NCBI GenBank assembly: GCA_037974665.1 | Contig: CM075766.1 | Location: 51,468,569-51,532,568, forward strand | Reading direction: 5' to 3' | Length of the DNA: 64,000 bases | From: Ehretia macrophylla | Lineage: Eukaryota; Streptophyta; Magnoliopsida; Boraginales; Ehretiaceae | Part shown: positions 34,088 through 47,323 of the stretch, one piece after another | Position numbering within the stretch: the stretch's first letter is position 1 | Layout: the number at the start of each line of letters is the position of its first letter | Translations under genes and position numbers: made by a program | The notes under the pieces: model-generated | Told to the model about the DNA's origin: nothing | Database searches by the model: none | What the model saw: the letters and a program-made list of their open reading frames with translations, nothing else

Positions 34088-36590
34088 TATGACGTCCGAG
34101 ATTTAGCCATGCATTCAATTACTGTTGCATCCTTTATTTGCGCACATCTTTCTATGCCTTATTAATTGTCTTCTTAAATTATTATTCACTCCGTTTTTAA
34201 ACTGCATTCTATTAGTTAATTAGTATTTTTATTAAATCATATTAATTGTTAAAGTAGTGGAAAAAATGTGCAATTGAGCTAGAGGCGATAGGAGAGCTCG
34301 TTTAGAAAATAATTTTTGTAGTTGAATGAATAGTATTACGTAACATAACTTAGGGAATGAATTAGCTAGCATTCGTTTTACTATCTAGGCTCGTTTTAAG
34401 CTAACTAAGCGCATTTAGTGAACCATTTAAGCAAGCAACTTAGCCCCATTTAATATATAACTCACACAACACACACATTAGCTCATAACTTAGCAAAACA
34501 ACAAAAAAAAAAAGAAAGCATGCTGAAAACACTGTAGCAAATCCGAGAATTGCATAGGAGAAGAAATAGAGTTTTTTTGCTCAACAAATCCTCATTCCAA
34601 GCCAAGCCAAGCTAGGTGCAAGTGGTTTAGGGTGTCTACTAGCCTCCTAGGAGCTCCTACGCGCATTGGTGAGGGATTTCACGGCTTATTTTCGCATTTT
34701 AAAATAGTTGCTATTTTCTTGATTTGTTGAAAATGTGTTCAAATGCTATTGTATTGATTATCTATGCTATTATACCTTGTATATGGGTGCTAGAGAACAT
34801 ATTTGAGCCATCGTTTCGCAATTTAAACAGTTAGAATTGTTAGTTTGATTTTTAGGGTGAATAGTGACGTTTTTCTAGGGTTTTGCGTAATTGCTCGAAT
34901 TAGCTTGATTAAAGGCTTCTAATAGATGCCTTAGGTTCTAGTGAAGGTAATCTAATAGCCCCGTGCACTTGCATTGTCCTTAAATCGCTAAAAATGTAAA
35001 ATAGTCGACTTTAATTTGGGGCTTTCGGGGTTAATGCGAATCTGGGTGAATTCGGGCTTCAATTCTAGTATCCTTAGGCTACCTAGGTGCTATAGAAGCC
35101 TTGATATCCTTTGTTTGAAGCCCGGACATTGTATGTGTAGTTTAAAGCCATAAGAGGGAATTTGGGGCTTTCGGGGTAATCGCAGCCATTTGAATGAGTT
35201 AGAGGGTTGAGAGGGTACCTTGAGGGTTAGTTAGAAGGTTGGGAGAGTTTCCTTTGAAAATGGAATCATTAACCTTGGTTTGGAAGAGAAATAGTTTGAA
35301 AAACAAAGGGGTTTAGGTGCAATTTCGGTTGACTCACACTTCTAAACCCATGGCATGACTCCTTAAGTGTTTATATGTGGTTTCAAGTCGATTTGGAGCT
35401 TTTGGTATGATTCTATGCTTATTTTGTATATGTTCCTTTGTAAACTGCTTATTAGCTTCTATAATTGCTTCTATGCTAATTGCCTCGAGGTCAACCTACT
35501 TTGTTGATCCTCATATGTGTTAATGCTTATATTATTGCTATTAACTTGCCATCGTTAAGTGCATTGCATCGTGGTTGCGCAACCATAGTGTCAGGGGCGG
35601 ATGTGTTGAATATCGGCTGGGCGGCAGAGGGCTTGCCGGTGGATATTCAAACTCCGTACCCTAGTCCCTCATTCGCCTGGTCCGGAGATTGCCAGGGGAT
35701 GTTGGGTCGTAGGATTATCGGGGTACATCCGGAGTACACCCACTGGAGTGTTTGGGGTTATGCCGGCTTATCGTGATCGTGCTCGTGGTTCGTGGATCGT
35801 GAATGAAGACCAGTGAAGATTGGTGTATAGGGGATTGTGTGAAATGTATCCTTTTAAATGTGTGGTTACTTATGTTATCATTGCTTCTTAAATTGTCTAA
35901 GTGATATTGTTGTATAACTGTATTATCTGTTGCATTGCACGCCCCGGGACTATATCCCTCACTGGGCAACAGTGGTTGCTCATACCTCGCTAACATGTTT
36001 CAGGTGGCACAGTTGGTGGAGTTGCCTTAGCTGCTGTGTGATATTTGTCTAAGGTGGATGTGCTTTCTGGTTGCTATGTGAAGAATTTATTGTCCTATGT
36101 ATAATCTATTTTGGGGCCTTAAAGCTCATGTATGTATTTGAGTAATATGTAAGCTAGAAGTCTGATAATGTAGTAGCAGTGGTAATTCTATGGCTTGTAA
36201 TAACTTATATTTCTATTTCTAGTTGCTTTGCATGCTTGGGGTGAATGGCTTAGTGTAGAATGTTTTATCTCTAAGTATGTTTTAATGTTATCCTAGAATG
36301 GCATGGTTATTAGACTATATTATAAACAAGTTACTTGCATGCTTGTGTGGTTTTGGAACTGTTGTTTGCTTCAAGGCTCGGATGGCCGTGAATCTTTAAA
36401 TATTTAGCCATGAAAAGTTTGTTTACCTTGTAGTTACCTTATTTGAGAATTTACAGGTTTTCAGAATGTCCATAGTACAGGGGAAACTCTGTCCGTTTTT
36501 CTCCTAAAATTTTGTGACCAGGTTTGGTATTGGGTTGAGAATAACATGGTTATTAGAGCCTCCGGTCTCGTGAGGGATCGGGGCGTTACA
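34088..36590 (+). repeat. Element E 5' LTR
   Basis: 2,503 bp, family 1. The first bases are TATGACG where the 3' copy has TGTGACG, a G>A change of the terminal TG. A TATATAA box lies at about 34451, followed about 210 bp on by donor-like G|GTGAGGG (34669) and acceptor TTTCAG (ends 36003). GC-rich block about 35575-35760. Confidence 0.93.
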
Positions 36591-36592
36591 GG

Positions 36593-36604
36593 TGGTATCA
36601 GAGC
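36593..36604 (+). promoter_or_regulatory. Primer binding site for tRNA-iMet (element E)
   Basis: TGGTATCAGAGC, two bases after the 5' LTR, complementary to initiator tRNA-Met. Confidence 0.93.
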
Positions 36605-37642
36605 TTAGTTAGCTCTAAGCCGGGACAGGGTCCTCGGCCTGTCGGGTAGTAACCCTTGCGTGTGTGCTTGATTAAGTGTGTGTCTTAAAAGTGTATGCCT
36701 GCATGTTTGATTGTGTGTCTGGTATTGAATGTGTGCACCTATGTGATATAATTATGTGTTACGTGCTAAATGTGTGCAAGGTGAAGCAAAGTTGCTAGTT
36801 ATGCATCAAATTGACTTCGTGAATTATTAAATGCTTGAACTGTTACTTGTAATGTGTGTATTTGAATGTCTTTGATTGAGTTGTGTTATGCTTGACTTGA
36901 TTATCGTGCTTGAATGACTTTGATGATTACACTGTTTCACAAACTCTTTCATTAACATGTTTGCATAATAGTTTAAAGAATGATTATACATATGCAATTG
37001 TTTGGCATGCATACATAGCCGTCGAATGGTAAGAAAAACTCCTTCCTCCCCTGAAGAGAGGTGATTAGTGGCAGGCCTTCCAAATTATGTTGATTAGCAG
37101 AAATGAGAGGCAATTAATCAGCTTTTATTTGGGAATTGGTGGATATAGTTGGAGCTCAGTTATTGGGATTCTTCTAAGGCCTTCTTCAGTGCTTAGCGGT
37201 CATAAATGAGTAGCTTCTTTTGGGGTTTCTATATGACAATTATCTGGAGTATATTCTTGGTATTTTCTTATCAGCTATTCATTTGGTATTCTTTTGTCGG
37301 CATCTCTCAGAAGAATTGGTATATGGGATTCTTTTTAGCCTTATTATATGGTATTATTTACAATACTCCTGCTCGGAACTTTTATTGGTATTTTCTCTCC
37401 GCTCTTAGTTGGGATTCTATTCTTCTATGGTATTCGTACCAGCGGGATTCTTATTTGGATTTCGAAGTAGCGTCTCTATTGGAGCCTTTATTTGGCCTTA
37501 TTAAGTGAGGTTCGCAGACAATACTACTGCGATTTCTTAATGAGCTTCCACGAGAATTCGTATATGGTATTCTTGCTTAGCAACTGATGACGAATAATCA
37601 GAGTTGGTTTTCAGTTGATGCAGATGTTCTCTTGTGAAGAAG
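36605..37642 (+). other. Element E interior: degenerate TTGGTATTC repeats
   Basis: About 1 kb with no gag-pol. From about 37140 to 37600 it is built from irregularly spaced TTGGTATTC- and TGGGATTCTT-like motifs in T-rich DNA. A 100-codon hydrophobic frame (37206-37508) follows from this composition. Equivalent frames in B, F and G are shifted and do not align as proteins, so I do not call a gene. Confidence 0.75.
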
Positions 37643-37660
37643 AATTGCGTGGACGCAATT
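37643..37660 (+). promoter_or_regulatory. Palindrome before the polypurine tract (element E)
   Basis: AATTGCGTGGACGCAATT, identical to the copy in element A although E has no coding frame here. Confidence 0.85.
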
Positions 37661-37665
37661 AGTTT

Positions 37666-37678
37666 AAGGGGGAGAGGA
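37666..37678 (+). promoter_or_regulatory. Polypurine tract (element E)
   Basis: AAGGGGGAGAGGA immediately before the 3' LTR. Confidence 0.93.
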
Positions 37679-40180
37679 TGTGACGTCCGAGATTTAGCCA
37701 TGCATTCAATTACTGTTGCATCCTTTATTTGCGCACCTCTTTCTATGCCTTATTAATTGTCTTCTTAAATTACTATTCACTCCGTTTTTAAACTGCATTC
37801 TATTAGTTAATTAGTATTTTTATTAAATCATATTAATTGTTAAAGTAGTGGAAAAAATGTGCAATTGAGCTAGAGGCGATAGGAGAGCTCGTTTAGAAAA
37901 TAATTTTTGTAGTTGAATGAATAGTATTACGTAACATAACTTAGGGAATGAATTAGCTAGCATTCATTTTACTATCTAGGCTCGTTTTAAGCTAACTAAG
38001 CGCATTTAGTGAACCATTTAAGCAAGCAACTTAGCCCCATTTAATATATAACTCACACAACACACACATTAGCTCATAACTTAGCAAAAAAAAAAAAAAA
38101 AAGGAAAGCATGCTGAAAACACTATAGCAAAGCCGAGAATTGCATAGGAGAAGAAATAGAATTTTTTTGCTCAACAAATCCTCATTCCAAGCCAAGCCAA
38201 GCTAGGTGCAAGTGGTTTAGGGTGTCTACTAGCCTCCTAGGAGCTCCTACGCGCATTGGTGAGGGATTTCACGGCTTATTTTTGCATTTTAAAATAGTTG
38301 CTATTTTCTTGATTTGTTGAAAATGTGTTCAAATGCTATTGTATTGATTATCTATGCTATTATACCTTGTATATGGGTGCTAGAGAACATATTTGAGCCA
38401 TCGTTTCGCAATTTAAACGGTTAGAATCGTTAGTTTGATTTTTAGGGTGAATAGTGACGTTTTTCTAGGGTTTTGCGTAATTGCTCGAATTAGCTTGATT
38501 AAAGGCTTCTAATAGATGCCTTAGGTTCTAGTGAAGGTAATCTAATAGCCCCGTGCACTTGCATTGTCCTTAAATCGCTAAAAATGTAAAATAGTCAACT
38601 TTAATTTGGGGCTTTCGGGGTTAATGCGAATCTGGGTGAATTCGGGCTTCAATTCTAGTATCCTTAGGCTACCTAGGTGCTATAGAAGCCTTGATATCCT
38701 TTGTTTGAAGCCCGGACATTGTATGTGTAGTTTAAAGCCATAAGAGGGAATTTGGGGCTTTCGGGGTAATCGCAGCCATTTGAATGAGTTAGAGGGTTGA
38801 GAGGGTACCTTGAGGGTTAGTTAGAAGGTTGGGAGAGTTTCCTTTGAAAATGGAATCATTAACCTTGGTTTGGAAGAGAAATAGTTTGAAAAACAAAGGG
38901 GTTTAGGTGCAATTTCGGTTGACTCACACTTCTAAACCCATGGCATGACTCCTTAAGTGTTTATATGTGGTTTCAAGTCGATTTGGAGCTTTTGGTATGA
39001 TTCTATGCTTATTTTGTATATGTTCCTTTGTAAACTGCTTATTAGCTTCTATAATTGCTTCTATGCTAATTGCCTCGAGGTCAACCTACTTTGTTGATCC
39101 TCATATGTGTTAATGCTTATATTATTGCTATTAACTTGCCATCGTTAAGTGCATTGCATCGTGGTTGCGCAACCATAGTGTCAGGGGCGGATGTGTTGAA
39201 TATCGGCTGGGCGGCAGAGGGCTTGCCGGTGGATATTCAAACTCCGTACCCTAGTCCCTCATTCGCTTGGTCCGGAGATTGCCAGGGGATGTTGGGTCGT
39301 AGGATTATCGGGGTACATCCGGAGTACACCCACTGGAGTGTTTGGGGTTATGCCGGCTTATTGTGATCGTGCTCGTGGTTCGTGGATCGTGAATGAAGAC
39401 CAGTGAAGATTGGTGTATAGGGGATTGTGTGAAATGTATCCTTTTAAATGTGTGGTTACTTATGTTATCATTGCTTCTTAAATTGTCTAAGTGATATTGT
39501 TGTATAACTGTATTATCTGTTGCATTGCACGCCCCGGGACTATATCCCTCACTGGGCAACAGTGGTTGCTCATACCTCGCTAACATGTTTCAGGTGGCAC
39601 AGTTGGTGGAGTTGCCTTAGCTGCTGTGTGATATTTGTCTAAGGTGGATGTGCTTTCTGGTTGCTATGTGAAGAATTTATTGTCCTATGTATAATCTATT
39701 TTGGGGCCTTAAAGCTCATGTATGTATTTGAGTAATATGTAAGCTAGAAGTCTGATAATGTAGTAGCAGTGGTAATTCTATGGCTTGTAATAACTTATAT
39801 TTCTATTTCTAGTTGCTTTGCATGCTTGGGGTGAATGGCTTAGTGTAGAATGTTTTATCTCTAAGTATGTTTTAATGTTATCCTAGAATGGCATGGTTAT
39901 TAGACTATATTATAAACAAGTTACTTGCATGCTTGTGTGGTTTTGGAACTGTTGTTTGCTTCAAGGCTCGGATGGCCGTGAATCTTTAAATATTTAGCCA
40001 TGAAAAGTTTGTTTACCTTGTAGTTACCTTATTTGAGAATTTACAGGTTTTCAGAATGTCCATAGTACAGGGGAAACTCTGTCCGTTTTTCTCCTAAAAT
40101 TTTGTGACCGGGTTTGGTATTGGGTTGAGAATAGCATGGTTATTAGAGCCTCCGGTCTCGTGAGGGATCGGGGCGTTACA
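37679..40180 (+). repeat. Element E 3' LTR
   Basis: 2,502 bp, TGTGACGTCC...GGGCGTTACA, followed by ACCTC. Nearly identical to the 5' LTR. Confidence 0.94.
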
Positions 40181-43100
40181 ACCTCCCTAGGTTGGCTTCC
40201 CCTCTGTGTCAACGGAACATTTAAATTCCTTATATTCTCTGTGGGATTATGTTCTAGTTGTTGAGACTATACAATCGTTGTTTCTTCCATGGAGAATTCA
40301 AAAGTAAAGGCTGATCAGGTTACTTCCGTTTGATTGAAATTTAGTAGTTGGATAGGTTTGTTTTGTTTAGGACATCATCTCCCGGTCGTATTCATTACAA
40401 GGGTAGCTGTTCATAGTCCGAAGCTTGTGTTGCTATATTATTGAACTCTTTTCTCCAACAAGGAGTTGTCAAATCGATTAGGAGCCTCATGTATGTCGAG
40501 TTCTACACGGATACGTGCACAAGATAGGTTTGCCTAGTATCTGTCGCTTTCTCCTCCCTTGTTCAATTGCTTAAATGGGCCTTGCCTTTTCTTCCAAAAA
40601 TCCTAAACCTTCTTTAATCTCTTCGCATACTCGTCCATCGTCCAGGGGGAATGGGATTTGGCCATAAGCTATAAGGGCGAGGTGGTTGGAGATGAGCTAA
40701 AGTGGAATGACCGGGATTGAATGGCCTGGAAAGATGGTAGGCTTTGGGGCGAGTTGTGGACTACATTAGATATGGGTTGAAATGATGAGAGCTAAGATAA
40801 CGATGATGCTTGGGAAGAAGCAGACCCGATGGTGCTGAGAATCGAGGAATGACCATGTACTCTTTCCCTTATGGGACTCATGGAGTAACATATTTTGAAA
40901 GAGGAAGATGGGGGTGAGAAGCCATAGCAATATTCTATTAATTTCGGGCCTCAGTTTCTGCATCATGATCTACCTAATATAAGTATTGTGACTGGCATAT
41001 AGATTTTGAGAATTTGTAGGAGGGGACTTTTGTGGATTTATGAAGGCGGATATGGGAAAACTGATGTTCAAAGGATTGTAGAGTGACAAAAGAGCTACTT
41101 GGGATTGGAGGAATGCCGAATGCATTGCAGACATGCCTTTTGATATGATTTTCGCTGATTGGATTAGTTTTCCCATCATCTTCTCTAACCTAGTCAAATC
41201 AAGTATGACTGATTCCGAGGTTGTCAAGCTGACCGGGGGTGAGAAAAAAAATGGAATCGAATATGAAACGATAACTAGTGCGTGCATTTCCTATCAAAGC
41301 CCTTGAACTAACCTTTTAGGGACGAAGGGCATCCTGAGGCAGAATCGTGTGGATTAACCAAGCACCCATATATTGATTTGTTGAAAACAACTCCTTCGTC
41401 TACCACGCCTATTTGTTTTGCTAGAATTATGCTTACCGATATGCAACTGACTAAAGAGGACGTATGGCCGGGCATTCCGGTCTTAAGCAAAGCCGTCCTG
41501 CCACCCCTGCTCGAACTCCAGAACTAAAGTCAAGTCAATGCTCATTCCCGCTCATGCTTGTTATAACAATTCCCTTTCCTACTAGACTTGTCTAAGAAAA
41601 GATGCGCGAGCCTCTCTTTCTCTTATATACACTTACACTATTTGAAGATAGTGATTTGAATGCCTATCCCCTACCTATGCGTTTGCCTTTACTACCTGTC
41701 CGCCTTGAACTACTGCAACTGCGCATACCTTTTTTGACTCTATCCAGAAGATAGCTTGAATTGGCATTATGACTACACATATATAGCCAATAGAAAGAAG
41801 TATTCCCAGGCTGGAGAGGTAGTAGAGGAGAGAAATTGAAGTTGATCTCCTATCTATATTCGATAGCTTGAAGAGGGCTGATGGTTGACTGCTAAAGCCA
41901 AATTTTCATTAAAAATGATTTATTCGCTCAAGAACTAGACTCAAGCGATTATGCCTACCAGTCAAGACAGGAAGGTGGGACGCTCGCTAGCCTCTTGACC
42001 GAAACGCCAACTCCCTCTCTAATGCGCATATTGAGACTGAGCTTGTTTGCATCTAATCTGAGCAGCGGATCCTTATACTAGCGGCTACTGTTGTTGGACC
42101 TCCAGCAGCGGATCATGATGCCGGGGATTTGTTCACAACGGAAGTGAAACCTCAAACGGATCAGACAACTATATTTAACACACCAATAATTGATTTTTTT
42201 AGCTACCATATTCGATTCCTATGTCTCTACTGATTTGAGTGCTCTACCAAAGAAGTGGTTTGATCCAAAGTTGGCATGAAATCTAAGGCTGTTGAGCTCT
42301 TTGTCCGAGGACAATCTCCTAATTGCTAGTACAAATCAAGGGCCAAAGTCCGAACTCATGATTTGACGGAAGGTGTTCGACTGAAAAATTGATCTATTGA
42401 CTCGACTAAAAAAGAATAGATGCACTCTACCCCAGCAAAGGACTTCGTTGGAAGAAGAAAAACCTCAACTCGATCAAAGAACTGAAACCCAAGATTGATG
42501 GGTTTCCTGCTTTGACCAATTTAGTTGCCTTAGTTTGAAAGACGGAGAAGGCACCAAACGATTAGGTATACCACGTCATACCACGTCATGAACTGAACTA
42601 AAACCTACCTTATGTTTATTCTTCAACCAACTATCAGTTTAAAAGAAAAAAAAATGCAACATAGGTATGGAAATCACATAGTTTCTAAAGTATGGAAAGA
42701 TGGTTCTTATCTTTCTTTCTTTCGTTCGGGTTTTTTCTGCCTTGTTTTTGTCTAACAACCCGAAACTTTCCCCTGTATGTACGACCGAAAAAGAGAGCAA
42801 TAAGCAATAAATAAAAAAAAGCAATCCTCGCTATGCAAGTTTAGTGGGGATATCGCTTTGAGCTGATGCCCAGCCTATCTAATCTCATGAAATCTAATTT
42901 GATAGAATCCCTATACAAGCATCCGAACTCGCATTAGAATGTGCAAGAGACTCCCCGAAGAAGGTAAAGGCAGCAACTCGGGAAGATAGCAAACCATATC
43001 ATATACGCAATTCGTCTTTATCTTCTTGGTGGCAGTACGAATAGGAGATCCAACATGACTGTATTAAGCCTTGAACAATTAGGGTTAAGCTAGCTCATTG

Positions 43101-44584
43101 CCTGAAAGCAAATAGGAGCTCGTACTTAGATTAGAGGACGCTCATCCTAGGCAGGCAACAGGGGCTTTGGGTCTGAGATAAGCCTTCCTGTATCATTGGT
43201 AGGCAAAAGGGTAAGCGAAGATGGCTGTGTTTGTTTGTTATGTTAATAAGAAATAGGTTCGTAAGTGCAAATAGTACGAATTCCTTTAAATGGATCCCTA
43301 TCTCTTAATGACTCTTATTAGGGAGTACGATCTGTTGCCTAGGAGCTCAGAGATAGGTAGCGAAGTAATATATTCTTTTTCAAGCAAAGAGGAGTTCGCG
43401 CAAGCAAGCGAAGTAGAATCAGAAGCCAAAACGATTATGCAACTTGGCCTCTTCAACTATTTAGGCGCATGATAGAAGATGATGGAACATCATACCGGAG
43501 GAAAACAAAAGTCCTAATTCGAATAAAAAATACAAAAAGATAAATCAAATCTAAATAAACAATTCTTCGAAGAGACATTATGTTCACTAGGTTATTTTCA
43601 TATAGACAACGTTTGGAGAACGAATGACTAAAACAGATCAGTAAAGGCCTTACTATATTCCTTGTCAGGAATAGCGGCCTTAGAGCTTCTACTACTATTG
43701 GCTACCTAACTGTCGAGAAATCAGGGTTTTGTCAGAGAATTAGTGTCATGGTGGTGCTACGAGATGGCGATTTATCATATAGAAGAAGAGATCCACGGAC
43801 CTATTGATTGACTATAGATGCTAATCGATCGACCGCTACCTAAGAGAGGATAAGTAGTTCTTCTATCGAAAAAGGGCAATGGGAGAACATGTAAGGGCTT
43901 GCCTAGATCCGCGGACCTATTGATTGACTATAGTCCGTCAATTAAACCAACGATTCTCTTCTCAAAGTAATGGAGATAGTCTTTTTCTTTTTTCGGTATA
44001 AAGCTTCGCGAGCTAGGAGTGCATCATCAGGGCAGGGCGAAAATGAACATAGGATCATGGCCTTTTTCTTCTTTCTTTTGTTTGTGTCCGGTTCGTTGTG
44101 TGTGTTTTTTTAAGGCTTATCCGGCTCTGGGGCATCCAGTTCCTCTTCTTTCTTTTGTTGCTGATCTTACATCGAGAGCAGCTCCTTCTTGTTCAGGGTC
44201 ATCAGATGAGAGATCTTCTTCCGACTCTGAGAAATCGGTCAAACGGGAGGCTACAATCGACTCACCTCTTTCTCTATAAAAAAACCCCTCCCCAGAGTAG
44301 AGCAGAAGCTCCAGGATGAGTATGTCCCGAATTCCCAGATTCATTTTCGTCCTGATCCACCATGGAATTTTTGGAATCTATAAAAACATTGATGGAGAGG
44401 GCTCGTAATGATCTTTGAGAAGATCACAAGGTGCTGAAGTGGTAGGATAGGAGGGTCCGTAGGTTTTTGTGAAATGGATGCTCTTATCATGTTATTGCTG
44501 AAAAGAAAAAAAATGCCTCTATTTGATGTCGATTCATTCACACTTCCATTCCTTGTAGAGGAAGGCTAACTGCTTGCTGGCTGG
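40181..44584. other. NUMT segment upstream of nad1 exon d
   Basis: 4.4 kb of mitochondrial-type DNA. No named gene. A plus-strand open stretch at about 41319-41525 reads as protein-like (starting PFRDEGHPEAESCGLTKHP), but I cannot identify it. The part before 44585 probably includes the 3' half of a trans-spliced nad1 intron. Confidence 0.55.
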
Positions 44585-44665
44585 GAGCTGTATGAGCAGT
44601 AACGTCCACGTACGGCTCCGTGAGTGGGGCGGTGTTTAAAATGGCCTTGTTGTACCTCACTCTCG
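44585..44665 (+). other. nad1: Group II intron 3' end (domains V-VI) of nad1 intron 3
   Basis: GAGCTGTATGAG...CACGTACGGCTCC at 44585-44619 folds as a domain V hairpin. It is followed by a domain VI-like segment up to the exon. In angiosperms nad1 intron 3 is split and trans-spliced, so only the 3' half is expected here. It lies directly before exon d. Confidence 0.75.
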
Positions 44666-44724
44666 TCTTCAATAGGGTATGCTCTTTCTTTTTTGGGAGA
44701 ATATGGCAATATGATCTTAATGAG
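44666..44724 (+). pseudogene. nad1: nad1 exon d
   Basis: 59-bp exon of NADH dehydrogenase subunit 1 (complex I membrane arm). It reads SIGYALSFLGEYGNMILM, matching the family segment around F-L-G-E-Y-A-N-M-I-L-M. It ends at AG followed by GTGCGAG (44725), a group II intron 5' end. The left boundary is set from the usual 59-bp length. No stop inside, but downstream exon e and matR are broken. Confidence 0.8.
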
Positions 44725-45383
44725 GTGCGAGGCTTTACATCTGACATTCGTTGGGCTTTCCTCTTCGGGAGCCTGCGTCCCGGAATTTTAGTGCAATAAA
44801 CCCCTCGGGCCGAAGACTAGTGGTAGGTGGTTCTGCAGAGCTTTCGAAAAATGGTAGCTAGTGTGTAAGCACAGCAATGAACCATGGCGAACCCTCAGAT
44901 GACCTATCTAAGATTAGGGGGGAGATCCTCAGTAGTGGTGACCCTTTCACTCTTCCACAGACTGATACATGTACTGAATGCTCATACGGGAAAGTTGACT
45001 CTTGTGTCTGGAACCTGGGGAGTTGCTCTGAGAAATCCTTTCTTTCTCATCCACTCAAGGGGGTGCGGATACACTTGCGTGGATTACAGGTGACAGTTAC
45101 AAGAATGGCGGGGAAGTTAACAGTACTCGACGACATTCAGGTATGGATATAGACCCATGGGGCAGGGATAATCATTTCGGTCTTGGGAGAGGTGGCGACC
45201 ATTCTTAAGAAAGAAAAATACTGAGCTGAGGGAAGCCTATGAGTTACTGAAACGACGGCAGGAGGGCCCTTGATCTATCAATAGAGGGAGCAAAAAAGTG
45301 CTTTGCTCCCTTTTACAATATGAAGAAAGAAATAAGGGTCTAAGTTTAGATCGCTCACAGTAGTTCTACCTATAGAAAGGATC

Positions 45384-47323
45384 ATGAAAGAGGCGATCAG
45401 AATGGTACTTGAATCCATTTACGATCCCGAGTTTCTAGACACATCGTACTTCTGCTCGGGTTGAGGCTGCCACTCGGTTCTAAGATGGATCAAAGAAGAG
45501 TGGGGAACCTCTCGCTGGTTTTTGGAATTCGACATTAGGAAATGTTTTCACACCATTGACCGACATTGACTCATCCCAATCTTTAAGGAAGAGATCGACG
45601 ATCCCAAGTTCTTTTACTCCATTCAGAAAGTCTTTTACGCCGGACGACTAGTAGGAGGTGAGAAGTTACCTTACTCCGTCCCACACAGTGTATTACTATC
45701 GGCCCTACCAGGAAACATCTACGTACACAAGCTCGATCAGGAGATAGGGAGGATCCGACAAAAGTACGAAATTCCAATTGTTCAGAGAATCAAATCAGTT
45801 CTATTAAGGATAGGTCCTATTGATGACCAAGAAAACTCTGGAGAAGAAACAAGCTTCAATGCTTCCCAAGATAACAGAGCCATGATTGTGAGGAGGGTAA
45901 AGAGCATCCAACGCAAAGCGGCCTTTCATTCCCTTGTTTCGTTATGGCACACCCCCCACAAGCACCCCTCGGCTTAGGGGGGACCAGAAAATGCCTTTCG
46001 TTTTCCCCCCTTCGTCGGCCCTTGCCACCTTCCTTAACAAGTCCTCGAGCGCTGCCTTCCTCATAGATGCCGCCTGGTTGACCCCGAAGGCCAAATTCTA
46101 TGGTAGAGAAGACGGTAATAATAATTGGGCCATGAGAGACTTTTTTAAGTATTGCAAAAGAAGGGGCCTGCTGATAGAGCTAGGCGGGGAGGCGATACTA
46201 GTTATCAGGTCAGAGAGAGTCCTGGCCCGTAAGCTAGCCCCCTTAAAAACCCATTACTTAATAAGGATTTGTTATGCACGATATGCCGACGACTTCCTAC
46301 TGGGAATTGTGGGTGCCATAGAGTTTGTCATAGAAATACAAAAACGTATCGGCCACTTCTTACAATCCGGCCTGAACCTTTGGGTAGACTCTGCAGGATC
46401 AAGAACAATAGCTGCACGGAGTATGGTAGAATTTCTCAGTAAGGTCATTCGGGAAGTCCCTCCAAGGATGACTCTCATACAATTCTTGCAAGAGTTGAAG
46501 AAGCGTCTACGGGTAAAACACCGTATCCATATAACTGCTTGCCACCTACGCTCTGCCATCCATTCCAAGTTTAGGAAGCTAGGTAATAGTATCCCAATCA
46601 AATAGTTGACGAAGGGGATGAGTGGAACAGGGAGTCTATTGGACGCGGTTCAACTAGCGGAGACTATTGGAACAGCTGGAGTAAGAAGTCCCCAAGTGAG
46701 CGTATTATGGGGGACTGTCAAGCACATCTGGCAAGGATCAATGGGGATCTCGTTGTTGCATAGCTCAAGTCGAAGCAAGGTGCCATCGGACGTTCAATAG
46801 GCAGTCTCACGATCGGGCACTCATGCCCGGAAGTTGTCATTGTATACTCGCGAGGCAGAAGGCTAAAGGGGAAGGAGGGGGACACTGGATGAGATCTATC
46901 TGCAGCGAATTCCCCATACAAATAGAGGCGCCTATCAAAAAAATACCCCGAAGGCTTCGGGATATGGGTCTGATTAGCCGAAGAAGACCCTGGCCAATCC
47001 ACCTGGCTTGCTTGACGAACGTCAGCGATGGAGACATCGTTAATTGGTCCGCGAGCATCGCGATAAGTCTTCTGTCCTACTATAGGTGCCGTGACAACTT
47101 TTACCAAGTCCGAACGATTGTCGACCACCAGATCTGCTGGTCTGCAATATTCACCCTAGCCCATAAGCACAAATCTTCGGCGCAGAATATAATCTCAAAG
47201 TACTCCAAAGACTCAAGTATAGTCAATCAAGAAGGTGGTAAGACCCTTGCAGTGTTCCCCAAAAGCATAGAGCTTGGGAAGCTCGGATCTGGTCAAGATC
47301 CGAACAACAAGGCTATACTTTAG
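45384..47323 (+). pseudogene. matR: matR pseudogene (intron maturase in nad1 intron 4)
   Basis: Group II intron maturase-like protein with reverse-transcriptase and maturase X regions. It lies in the intron between nad1 exons d and e, its normal home, and assists splicing. Start ATG 45384 (MKEAIRMVLESIYDPEF); RT-like segments include FLEFDIRKCFHTIDRH and ICYARYADDFLLGIVG. TGA stops at 45462 and 45567 replace arginine codons. A base is lost in a C-run near 45952, and TAG stops at 46603 and 46798 replace glutamine codons. Two bases are lost near 46855. The tail LGSGQDPNNK is recognisable, then the end is scrambled. Length is otherwise close to the usual ~1.97 kb. Confidence 0.95.

Larger units (their letters stand above)
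34088..40180 (+). mobile_element. Element E: complete non-autonomous LTR element (TSD ACCTC)
   Basis: 6,093 bp flanked by ACCTC (34083-34087 and 40181-40185). LTRs of 2,503 and 2,502 bp are nearly identical, with roughly 15-20 differences by eye including a variable A-run. It has a primer site, palindrome and polypurine tract but a 1,088-bp interior with no gag or pol. It must have been copied with proteins from another element. Its signals match element A, a plausible helper type. Youngest-looking insertion with two visible LTRs. Confidence 0.93.

Noticed and set aside
37206..37508. Hydrophobic 100-codon ORF in element E, and similar frames at 53719-54163 and 59592-60232
   Set aside because: The amino-acid pattern follows from T-rich TTGGTATTC repeats; frames differ between copies.
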